Source: LSUCC0057 sp048549915 (GTDB lineage Bacteria > Pseudomonadota > Gammaproteobacteria > Pseudomonadales > Porticoccaceae). Taken from it: a DNA stretch of 7,088 nucleotides. The DNA lies in contig JBLYYE010000061.1 in the NCBI GenBank assembly GCA_048549915.1, positions 1 to 7,088 on the forward strand, in the 5' to 3' direction. The notes beneath the pieces were generated by a model. The model saw only the letters and a program-made list of their open reading frames with translations. It searched no databases and was not told the origin of the DNA. Both the position numbers and the translations under genes were made by a program. Positions 1 to 5,202 of the stretch are shown piece by piece (the first letter of the stretch is position 1; every line of letters begins with the position of its first letter).

Positions 1-388
1 GCGCAAGCGCCTCAGCGAGCTCGGCACTACTGTTTATCAGTGCGAAGTCTGCCGTGGCGACACCTAGATTTTGACACAACTTTTTTTCCTCACCGCGATC
101 TCGCGCAGCTTGCAAAGCTGCAACCGGGGGGTAGACGGGCAACTGTTTAGACAGCGACTCGACCAGCTCTAGAGGGACATTCTCGGATTCATAAGTGATT
201 ACATCAGCCCACTCAACTAACTCGGCAATGGCATTTTGATCATCGAATGATGCTTGCCAATGACGTCCATAAGGCGCTGCGCAGGCATCGGCCTCCGGCG
301 CCAAGAAACCACACTCCAGTTCTAACCCTGGGGCAGCCTGAGCCATCATTTGTGCCAGCTGACCGGCACCTAATATACCGATACGCAT
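1..388 (-). CDS. purK: N5-carboxyaminoimidazole ribonucleotide synthase, N-terminal part (cut by window edge)
   Basis: PurK uses ATP and bicarbonate to carboxylate 5-aminoimidazole ribonucleotide to N5-CAIR in cytosolic purine synthesis. About 129 residues are visible of a protein usually near 350-380 residues; the rest lies left of the window. The N-terminus reads MRIGILGAGQLAQMMAQAAP, the dinucleotide-fold-like start typical of PurK. It continues with AFDD-like spacing (QASFDDQNAI) and the motif ITYESENVPLE, which fits the family's VxTxExENV pattern. This region is the pre-ATP-grasp domain; the ATP-grasp catalytic domain is not in view. The ATG overlaps the purE stop by one base (TAATG), so translation is probably coupled and the two genes form one operon. 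The reading frame is intact throughout. Identification is by motif recognition, strengthened by the adjacent purE. Confidence 0.95.
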   Translation of the reverse strand, partial: MRIGILGAGQLAQMMAQAAPGLELECGFLAPEADACAAPYGRHWQASFDDQNAIAELVEWADVITYESENVPLELVESLSKQLPVYPPVAALQAARDRGEEKKLCQNLGVATADFALINSSAELAEALA

Positions 389-897
389 TAAACCATCTCG
401 CGCGGATCAGGACGCTCTAGGACAGCCTCTGTTTGCGAGGCGCGGTAGGCGTGCAGCTGCTCTGCAACAGCCGGGTAATGGTTGGCTAAAATACTGGCCG
501 CCAGAAGTGCTGCGTTGGTAGCACCGGCGCGACCAATAGCCAGTGTTCCAACAGGAATCCCGGCCGGCATCTGGGCGATGGAAAGCAGTGAATCGATACC
601 ATTCAAGGTTTTAGATTGAACCGGCACACCGAGAACGGGCAGGGCAGTTTTGGCTGCGACCATGCCGGGCAGATGGGCAGCGCCGCCAGCACCGGCGATA
701 ATCACTTCAATACCGCGACCTGATGCATTTTGTGCGAAATCAAAAAGTTTGTCGGGTGTGCGGTGAGCTGAAACCACCTCGACTTCGTGAGCAATGCCAA
801 ATTTTTCAAGGATAGCCACCCCGTGCTGCATCGTCTCCCAATCTGAAGTTGAGCCCATAATAACGGCAACGAGGGGTTTGTCAGTTGATTTAACCAT
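388..897 (-). CDS. purE: N5-carboxyaminoimidazole ribonucleotide mutase (class I PurE)
   Basis: PurE converts N5-CAIR, the product of PurK, to CAIR in de novo purine synthesis; the enzyme is a cytosolic octamer in known members. From the chosen ATG the protein is 169 residues, the same length as E. coli PurE. Visible motifs are GSTSDW (residues 15-20), the active-site SAHRTP (43-48, with His45 matching the catalytic histidine number of the E. coli enzyme) and the glycine-rich GAGGAAHLPGM (69-79). The SDW form and the presence of PurK mark class I (mutase) rather than class II. A TTG at 921 in the same frame would add eight residues, but it has no ribosome site and lies in a palindrome. The ATG at 897 is preceded by AGGA about 12 bases upstream, a loose spacing, so the start is likely but not certain. 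No clear promoter or PurR-like box was seen upstream, so transcription may come partly from the tRNA promoter. Confidence 0.96.
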   Translation of the reverse strand: MVKSTDKPLVAVIMGSTSDWETMQHGVAILEKFGIAHEVEVVSAHRTPDKLFDFAQNASGRGIEVIIAGAGGAAHLPGMVAAKTALPVLGVPVQSKTLNGIDSLLSIAQMPAGIPVGTLAIGRAGATNAALLAASILANHYPAVAEQLHAYRASQTEAVLERPDPREMV

Positions 898-916
898 GAT
901 AGGGAGATGTCCTGTT

Positions 917-926
917 GGCAATTGCC
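917..926. repeat. Perfect 10-bp palindrome GGCAATTGCC upstream of purE
   Basis: The ten bases are self-complementary and sit about 20 bases upstream of the purE ATG, overlapping the alternative TTG start. A short palindrome here could be a regulator site in the purE leader, but it does not resemble the E. coli PurR box (ACGCAAACGTTTTCGT). A chance occurrence is quite possible. Confidence 0.25.
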
Positions 927-974
927 GTTAAGTGCAATCGAGTGCGGTGAAAATTCTGTTGTAAATGTGAGCGA

Positions 975-1051
975 TGGTCGGAGTGAGAGGATTTGAACCT
1001 CCGGCCCCTGCCTCCCGAAGACAGTGCTCTACCAAGCTGAGCTACACTCCG
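975..1051 (-). tRNA. tRNA-Pro, anticodon CGG
   Basis: A 77-base cloverleaf with the CCA end encoded at 977-975. The acceptor stem CGGAGTG pairs perfectly with CACTCCG, with A as discriminator. The anticodon arm is CTGTC / GGCAG (one T-G pair) around the loop TTCGGGA, giving anticodon CGG, which reads CCG proline codons. The T arm carries GGTTCAAATCC. The C at the first position and the overall layout resemble E. coli proK. It lies between the potassium-channel gene and purE, all on the same strand. No hairpin terminator with a T-run follows it, so read-through into purE is plausible. Confidence 0.97.
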
Positions 1052-1078
1052 ATATAAATTGTGAGGCTGAGCAAACAT

Positions 1079-1088
1079 CCTATATAGG
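1079..1088. repeat. Palindrome CCTATATAGG in the tRNA-Pro leader
   Basis: A perfect self-complementary decamer within the predicted 5' leader of the tRNA precursor, about 28 bases upstream of the mature 5' end. It could form a weak structure in the precursor or be a chance AT-rich palindrome. No function is assigned. Confidence 0.2.
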
Positions 1089-1112
1089 CTACTAACCTCA
1101 ATAAGGTTGGCG

Positions 1113-1141
1113 ATTATAGCCACAGTGCGCGCTATTGTGTA
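1113..1141 (-). promoter_or_regulatory. Probable sigma-70 promoter of the tRNA-Pro gene
   Basis: On the minus strand a perfect -10 box TATAAT (1118-1113) is preceded by TACACA (1141-1136), four of six matches to TTGACA, with 17 bases between them. This predicts a transcript start near 1106 and a leader of about 55 bases before the tRNA. The bases after the -10 are C/G-rich (CGCC), as often seen at stable-RNA promoters under stringent control. The promoter lies directly behind the stop of the upstream channel gene. Confidence 0.6.
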
Positions 1142-1162
1142 GCCCTTGCACCGCCTGCCAAC

Positions 1163-1960
1163 TCAGCCTTTAGTATCCTTTATAGCTTGCTCAATTTGAT
1201 CTAGACGCTGATGGAGCAGTTCAATTTGATCGACGATGTGCTGCTGCTCTAGAAGCACCAACTCTTCGACCTCTTGCTCTTTTTTCTCCATAAAAAATGC
1301 GACAAATGCCCCGGTTATAAGACTGAAAAGCCCCAAGCCGAGCAGCATGATCACACTGGCCATTAATCGTCCTGCGGTCGAGATCGGCACTAAGTCCCCA
1401 TAGCCAACAGTAGAGACTGTTACCCAGGCCCACCAGATGCCATCCGCCGGAGTCTCTATCGCCGGGTCTAAAGCAGCCATCATGATGCCACTCATCACCA
1501 CAACGATAGTGGATGCAATTAACGTCGGCAGTAACTGATTGCGCTTCAACATCCGACCGACTCGGCTGCCGACATGAATCGATATAGAGGCCAGTGCAAT
1601 TAATCGCACCAAACGCAGCGCACCTAAGTCGCTGTCTACACCAAACAGCAGAGGCAGCCCGGCAACGATAACAACGGCGTTCAACCAGTTGTTGCGCAGA
1701 TATCGGCGTCTGTCTTGGCAGAGTGCGCCGACAACCAGCGCTTCAACAACAAATAAAAGCCACAGCGGTAAGTCGTATCGATCAATCTGCAAAAGTGCGG
1801 AGGGGGTATTGCGCAAGGCCCACCAGTTGAGCGCAACCCACAGCGCGGCCAACAACATCGGCAGTTCAAAGAAAAGTGCAACCTGTTGAGCGCGGCGACT
1901 TTCGCGAGGATCAACACCGGCGCAGCCCAATAGCTTTGGAAGAAGGGTAGGCTTGTGCAA
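1163..1960 (-). CDS. Six-transmembrane, voltage-gated-like potassium channel with C-terminal coiled coil
   Basis: An inner-membrane ion channel subunit, expected to act as a tetramer. Numbering is from the chosen TTG start (265 residues). Hydrophobic segments are S1 about 29-49, S2 64-81 (with Glu73), S3 92-107, S4-like 112-140, S5 143-164 and S6 198-224. The pore helix and filter TVSTVGYGD (181-189) are the potassium-selectivity signature. S4 carries only Arg116 and Arg119 in the normal three-residue spacing, so voltage sensing may be weak or lost. Residues 225-262 are rich in E, Q and L with heptad spacing, suggesting a tetramerising coiled coil. No RCK/TrkA-N or cyclic-nucleotide domain is present. 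Start choice: TTG at 1960 has AAGGAG six bases upstream. An ATG at 2029 has only GGAG 12 bases away and adds 23 AT-rich residues, and a GTG at 2047 has no ribosome site. The ATG at 2029 remains possible. No terminator follows the gene. Confidence 0.9.
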   Translation of the reverse strand: MHKPTLLPKLLGCAGVDPRESRRAQQVALFFELPMLLAALWVALNWWALRNTPSALLQIDRYDLPLWLLFVVEALVVGALCQDRRRYLRNNWLNAVVIVAGLPLLFGVDSDLGALRLVRLIALASISIHVGSRVGRMLKRNQLLPTLIASTIVVVMSGIMMAALDPAIETPADGIWWAWVTVSTVGYGDLVPISTAGRLMASVIMLLGLGLFSLITGAFVAFFMEKKEQEVEELVLLEQQHIVDQIELLHQRLDQIEQAIKDTKG

Positions 1961-1972
1961 TGCAGGCTCCTT
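1961..1972 (-). promoter_or_regulatory. Ribosome binding site deciding a TTG start for the channel gene
   Basis: On the minus strand AAGGAG (1972-1967) is followed by six bases (CCTGCA) and then TTG at 1960-1958. The match and spacing are near ideal, much better than for the upstream ATG at 2029. This supports the shorter 265-residue protein and leaves an intergenic region of about 110 bases before the divergent TetR gene. Confidence 0.6.
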
Positions 1973-1999
1973 GTATTGCGATGAATAAATGGTTAAATG

Positions 2000-2033
2000 G
2001 TTGACTAATGGTCTTTTATTGACCACCATCAAC
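2000..2033. promoter_or_regulatory. Imperfect dyad, candidate operator between channel and TetR genes
   Basis: Two nested inverted pairs share almost the same centre: GTTGA (2000-2004) with TCAAC (2029-2033), and GGTC (2010-2013) with GACC (2021-2024) around an AT-rich core. The two centres differ by half a base, so the dyad is slightly skewed. TetR-family regulators commonly bind such palindromes next to their own gene, so autoregulation is a reasonable inference. No convincing -35/-10 pair was found for either divergent gene here. If the channel started at the ATG at 2029, the site would lie in coding sequence. Confidence 0.4.
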
Positions 2034-2073
2034 TTATTGTACTCCACTAGTTATGCAAGGTAGCCACACACTT

Positions 2074-2727
2074 ATGGGCAATCAGCTCTCTAGCTCAGAC
2101 CGAATTCGCGAAAAGAAAAAACTCTTTCTCGAACGCGAACAGCGCATTATCGACGCCTCTTTAGAACTCTTTTTGAGTGAGGGGATAGATAAAGTGACTG
2201 TTGCAAACATCGCCCAGCGCGCAGGCATTGGCAAAGGCACGGTGTACAAACACTTTCTGACTAAAAACGAAATTCTTGTACGCATCATGCTCGACTATGA
2301 GCGCAGTATCACTACCAACCTTGCAAAAGGTATTGCCAGCACAGAAGAGGGCGACCCTGGAGCTGCGGCAAAAGCCTACTTTAACTCGCGACTTGAACGC
2401 CCTGAGCTGGATCGCCTTGTGCAGCATCTTGAAGTGCGCCTCGATGAAGCTGAGGATATCCGCGAACAGATGCTGCAACTCCACGAGTTGCGCCGCTCTA
2501 ACGAGCAAGCTCTTGAGGATATGATTCAGCGTCAGATAGATCGCGGTGTATTGGAAGATGTCCCGCCGCGCTATCACTATCTCGCAGCGTGGGCGCTGAC
2601 CCAAGGTGCCGTTGAGTTGTGCTTCAACAAGAGCTGGAACTACCACCCGGATTCGGACGGCCTAGTAGATTTCATCACCGCCATCGGTGTCACCATGGGT
2701 AACCGCGGGCAATACCGCAAGTCGTGA
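2074..2727 (+). CDS. TetR/AcrR-family transcriptional regulator
   Basis: A cytosolic DNA-binding regulator of 217 residues from the chosen ATG, a normal length for the family. Residues 20-70 form the TetR DNA-binding domain: EQRIIDASLELFLSEG (22-37) is the first helix pair and VTVANIAQRAGIGKGTVYKH (41-60) is the helix-turn-helix, with FLTKNEIL after it. The C-terminal ligand-binding and dimer domain (about 80-210) is helical and not diagnostic of a ligand. The start is uncertain: the ATG at 2074 has AAGGT about 12 bases upstream, whereas the in-frame ATG at 2053 has no ribosome site and would add seven residues. The stop overlaps the next gene's GTG by three bases within GTGA, so the two are co-translated. 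Its position beside the ETF genes suggests, but does not show, a link to fatty-acid or respiratory metabolism. It could be a PsrA-like regulator, though no PsrA-type box (CAAAC...GTTTG) was seen in the etf promoter region. Confidence 0.93.
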   Translation: MGNQLSSSDRIREKKKLFLEREQRIIDASLELFLSEGIDKVTVANIAQRAGIGKGTVYKHFLTKNEILVRIMLDYERSITTNLAKGIASTEEGDPGAAAKAYFNSRLERPELDRLVQHLEVRLDEAEDIREQMLQLHELRRSNEQALEDMIQRQIDRGVLEDVPPRYHYLAAWALTQGAVELCFNKSWNYHPDSDGLVDFITAIGVTMGNRGQYRKS

Positions 2728-3254
2728 ACACCACACCTGTTGACTCTCTGGCTCAACGGCTGCCACAGCAACTGGACCTCAGCCAGCGCCACACCTGGAA
2801 GCCCGCCATATCCGGCGATATTGATATCGTTATTGACCGCAACAGCCGTTGGTTTCACTGCGGTGACCCCTTTACGCGGGAAAAAATAGAACGGCTCTTC
2901 TGCCAGCTGCTGCGCCGAGAGGAAGGCGACGAGTATTTTTTAGTCACCCCGGTAGAGAAATGGCGAATAACAGTTGAAGCCGCGCCACTGCGTGTCATAG
3001 CAATGGAGATCGGGCAAGGGCAGATCCAGTTTGCATGCAATGACGGCAGCGATTTCTTGCTCGGCCCTGACCACTCTATACAAGCGCTCGCACACTCCAC
3101 AGGCGCACTTCCAGTCATTGCTGTTCGAGACGGACTCTGTGCACTGATTGAAAGACACCACTATTACCGGTTAGCCGAAGAGGCTAGCTGGGAGAGTGAA
3201 CAAGCTTGGATCGGAACCGTTGGGGCCAAACAACTGCTCCCGACTCTAGAATAA
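2724..3254 (+). CDS. DUF1285-family protein of unknown function
   Basis: A 176-residue soluble protein that I recognise as DUF1285 by its pattern. The features are GDIDIVIDRNSRWFHCGDPF (31-50), matching the family's G-x-I-x-I-x-x-x-G/S-x-W-x-H-x-G-x-P core, then REKIERLFCQLLRRE (52-66) and EYFLVTPVEKWRITVE (70-85). Near the C-terminus are LPVIAVRDGLCALIER and HYYRLAEEA. No signal peptide or membrane segment is present. Family structures exist from structural genomics, but no biochemical role is known to me. It starts at a GTG overlapping the TetR stop (GTGA) with little ribosome site of its own, so expression probably depends on translation of the regulator. A bidirectional terminator follows immediately. 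The tight coupling suggests a shared task or accessory role with the regulator; that is inference. Confidence 0.88.
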   Translation: MNTTPVDSLAQRLPQQLDLSQRHTWKPAISGDIDIVIDRNSRWFHCGDPFTREKIERLFCQLLRREEGDEYFLVTPVEKWRITVEAAPLRVIAMEIGQGQIQFACNDGSDFLLGPDHSIQALAHSTGALPVIAVRDGLCALIERHHYYRLAEEASWESEQAWIGTVGAKQLLPTLE

Positions 3255-3280
3255 AAAAACGCCCCGAGGGGCGTTTTTTT
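3253..3280. terminator. Bidirectional rho-independent terminator between DUF1285 and ETF-QO genes
   Basis: The GC stem CGCCC / GGGCG closes a CGAG tetraloop and is flanked by seven A's on the left and seven T's on the right, which extend the stem by A-T pairing. The structure works in both orientations, so it can end both the TetR-DUF1285 transcript (plus) and the ETF-QO transcript (minus). The two stops lie within a few bases on either side. Confidence 0.93.
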
Positions 3281-3284
3281 ATTC

Positions 3285-4925
3285 CTACATGTTGGGGTAG
3301 TTGGGTCCGCCGGCACCCTCGGGCGTCACCCAGTTAATATTCTGTGAGGGGTCTTTGATATCACAGGTTTTACAGTGCACGCAGTTTTGGCTGTTTATTT
3401 GGAAGCGTTTGTCGCCTTCCGCACTCTCGACAATCTCGTAAACACCAGCGGGGCAGTAGCGCTGCGCAGGCTCATCATACATTGGAAGGTTGACTGCCAA
3501 AGGTATCGAGGAGTCCGTCAGTCGCAGATGGCAGGGTTGGTCTTCTTCATGGTTGGTGTTAGATAAGAATACTGATGAGGGTTTGTCAAAGCTTAATTTG
3601 CCATCCGGCTTGCGGTAGCTGATCGGTTTTGCGTCGGCGGCCTTGACCAGAGTTTCATGGTCGGGCTTCATATCCTTTAAGGTCCAAGGTAACTTTCCAT
3701 TGAAGATATTGATATCGACAAAAGCGTAAGCAGAGCCGATGATATTGCCCCACTTATGCTGGGCCGGGCCAAAGTTACGCTGCATGTACAACTCTTTATA
3801 TGCCCAGGAGTTTTTGAAATTAGTGTCCATTTCTTCTAGCAGATCATTGCTGCGATCTGCATTGAGGGCCGCTGCGACAGTCTCTGCGGCAACTAGACCG
3901 CTCTTCATGGCAGTGTGAGATCCCTTGATCTTGGCGAAGTTTAGTGTGCCAGCGTCACAGCCGATGATCAGGCCGCCTGGAAAGGCCATTTTTGGCAGTG
4001 CCTGAATGCCACCTTTAACCAGCGCGCGAGCACCGTAAGAGAGTCGCTCGCCACCCTCTAGGTATTGAGCAAATTTTGGGTGGTGCTTGAGGCGCTGGAA
4101 TTCATCGAACGGGCTGACATGCGGATTGGTATAGGAGAGATCCGTAATCAAGCCGACAACCACCTGGTTATCTTCAATGTGGTAGAGGAAACTACCGCCT
4201 GAAGAACCGCTTTCACTCAGCGGCCAGCCAGCGGAGTGGACGACCAAACCAGGCTGATGTTGCTCGGCAGGAATACTCCACAACTCTTTGATACCAATAC
4301 CGTAGTGCTGTGGAGTGCAGCCCTCGTCGAGCTTGTAGTTGGCAATTAAAGACTTACCGAGATGACCGCGACAACCTTCAGAGAATATCGTGTAACGGCC
4401 AATCAACTCCATAGACGGCACGTAGCTATCTTTTTGCTCGCCGTTAACGCCGACGCCCATTTCGCCGGTGATAATGCCACGCACTTCGCCGCCATCACCA
4501 TAAAGTACCTCAGCAGCAGTAAAGCCCGGGAAAATCTCGACGCCTAACTGCTCAGCTTGTTCAGCGAGCCAACGGCAGAGGTTGCCCAAGCTAATTATGT
4601 AGTTGCCGTCGTTGTGCATGGTTTTGGGTGCAAATAAACCCGGCACCTTGATGCCTTTCTCGGCACCCGTCAGTACAAAAATGTCGTCATGTACAACTGG
4701 GGTATTGAGTGGTGCGCCGAGCTCTTTCCAATCCGGAAACAATTCATCTAGTGCGGTTGTTTCAAAAACGGCGCCAGAGAGGATGTGCGCTCCCACTTCC
4801 GAACCCTTCTCAACCACCACAACGGATGTATCTGGGCGCTCTTGTTTAATTTTGCAAGCTGCCGATAGCCCTGCAGGGCCGGCACCGACGATGACAACAT
4901 CGTACTCCATTGAATCTCTTTCCAC
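3285..4925 (-). CDS. Electron transfer flavoprotein-ubiquinone oxidoreductase (ETF-QO)
   Basis: A membrane-associated iron-sulfur flavoprotein that oxidises reduced ETF and passes electrons to ubiquinone, linking acyl-CoA and other dehydrogenases to respiration. The protein is 546 residues, normal for bacterial ETF-QO. The FAD-binding Rossmann motif VVIVGAGPAGL is at 10-20, followed by VVVVEKG (the acidic end of the second strand). The C-terminal ferredoxin-like region has Cys491 and the cluster CVHCKTC (Cys515, 518, 521), giving the four ligands of one [4Fe-4S] cluster with near-human spacing. GGPNYPNM ends the protein, as in the family. The start is GTG: AAGGAG (4937-4932) sits six bases upstream, a near-ideal ribosome site. 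An ATG at 4910 would remove five residues and has only a weak AGAGA. It diverges from etfB-etfA, its electron donor. Often annotated etfD, fixC-like or etfdh; no single symbol is settled. Confidence 0.97.
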   Translation of the reverse strand: MERDSMEYDVVIVGAGPAGLSAACKIKQERPDTSVVVVEKGSEVGAHILSGAVFETTALDELFPDWKELGAPLNTPVVHDDIFVLTGAEKGIKVPGLFAPKTMHNDGNYIISLGNLCRWLAEQAEQLGVEIFPGFTAAEVLYGDGGEVRGIITGEMGVGVNGEQKDSYVPSMELIGRYTIFSEGCRGHLGKSLIANYKLDEGCTPQHYGIGIKELWSIPAEQHQPGLVVHSAGWPLSESGSSGGSFLYHIEDNQVVVGLITDLSYTNPHVSPFDEFQRLKHHPKFAQYLEGGERLSYGARALVKGGIQALPKMAFPGGLIIGCDAGTLNFAKIKGSHTAMKSGLVAAETVAAALNADRSNDLLEEMDTNFKNSWAYKELYMQRNFGPAQHKWGNIIGSAYAFVDINIFNGKLPWTLKDMKPDHETLVKAADAKPISYRKPDGKLSFDKPSSVFLSNTNHEEDQPCHLRLTDSSIPLAVNLPMYDEPAQRYCPAGVYEIVESAEGDKRFQINSQNCVHCKTCDIKDPSQNINWVTPEGAGGPNYPNM

Positions 4926-4931
4926 GCTGAT

Positions 4932-4937
4932 CTCCTT
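4932..4937 (-). promoter_or_regulatory. Ribosome binding site supporting a GTG start for ETF-QO
   Basis: AAGGAG on the minus strand, six bases before GTG at 4925-4923. It favours the GTG over the ATG at 4910, which would leave this site 21 bases away. Confidence 0.7.
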
Positions 4938-4952
4938 TGGTCTAATAGCGTG

Positions 4953-4983
4953 ATTTTACCGCTTTATATTAGCTGCGTGTCAA
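4953..4983 (-). promoter_or_regulatory. Candidate promoter of the ETF-QO gene
   Basis: On the minus strand a perfect -35 box TTGACA (4983-4978) is followed by TAAAAT (4958-4953, five of six matches). The spacing is 19 bases, longer than the ideal 17, so it may be weak or activator-dependent. A second, farther candidate is TTAAAG with TATAAG 17 bases later (TATAAG near 4996-4991). A promoter is needed in this region because the neighbouring operon is divergent. Confidence 0.4.
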
Positions 4984-5023
4984 TTATCGCGGCCTTATAC
5001 ACCTGTATCTTACTAGCTTTAAT

Positions 5024-5037
5024 CGACTGCATAGTCG
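5024..5037. repeat. Short inverted repeat CGACT-GCAT-AGTCG in the divergent etf region
   Basis: Perfect 5-base arms around a 4-base centre, lying between the ETF-QO and etfB starts. It is not followed by a T-run, so it is not a terminator. It may be a small operator for a dimeric regulator or may be chance. Confidence 0.25.
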
Positions 5038-5044
5038 CATTTTT

Positions 5045-5116
5045 AGGCGGCATATAGGCTAATTGCGTGAACCATTGGCCACCAACTGTGTTGATTTTTC
5101 AGCGGTCAGGCGGCAT
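5045..5116 (+). repeat. Direct repeat AGGCGGCAT, two copies 63 bases apart
   Basis: Identical nonamers occur at 5045-5053 and 5108-5116 in the 277-base region between the ETF-QO and etfB starts. The offset of 63 bases is about six helical turns, so both copies would face the same side of the DNA. The second copy overlaps the end of the candidate etfB promoter. This could be a paired regulator site, but one such repeat in a region this size is not very rare by chance. Confidence 0.3.
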
Positions 5117-5119
5117 CAT
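5091..5119 (+). promoter_or_regulatory. Weak candidate promoter of the etfB-etfA operon
   Basis: TTGATT (5091-5096) and CATCAT (5114-5119) are separated by 17 bases, each matching four of six consensus positions. It would give a leader of about 75 bases before etfB. No better pair was found by eye; an activator or other sigma factor may be involved. Confidence 0.25.
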
Positions 5120-5202
5120 TCCGCATCAATTTAAAGGCCATACGGCTTTATTACTTGCGCTGGTTTAACCGCCGCTTTTGTTCAATAAAAGAAGGAATAG
5201 CC

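Noticed and set aside
975..1051. tRNA-Pro as an integration site for a mobile element
   Set aside because: No repeat of the tRNA 3' end, integrase or atypical sequence is present on either side; flanks are core genes.
890..1123. Minus-strand open frame of 77 codons across the tRNA-Pro gene
   Set aside because: Its centre (SVAQLGRALSSGGRGRRFKSS) is the well-known false translation of a tRNA; the tRNA call is far stronger.
2161..2646. Minus-strand open frame of 161 codons inside the TetR gene
   Set aside because: It is antisense to a clear TetR protein, shows no recognisable domain and has composition expected of a shadow frame.
4603..4953. Plus-strand open frame of 116 codons antisense to the ETF-QO start
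   Set aside because: Low-complexity Ser/Thr-rich translation typical of the reverse of a Gly/Ala/Val-rich flavoprotein; no family features.
1082..5061. Ten-base match ATATAGGCTA at 1082-1091 and 5052-5061
   Set aside because: The two sites have unrelated contexts (tRNA leader and etf region) and one such match in 7 kb is readily explained by chance.
5155..5202. N-terminal extension of etfB (MRWFNRRFCS...)
   Set aside because: The conserved EtfB start is the ATG at 5203 with a good ribosome site; the extension is not family-like.
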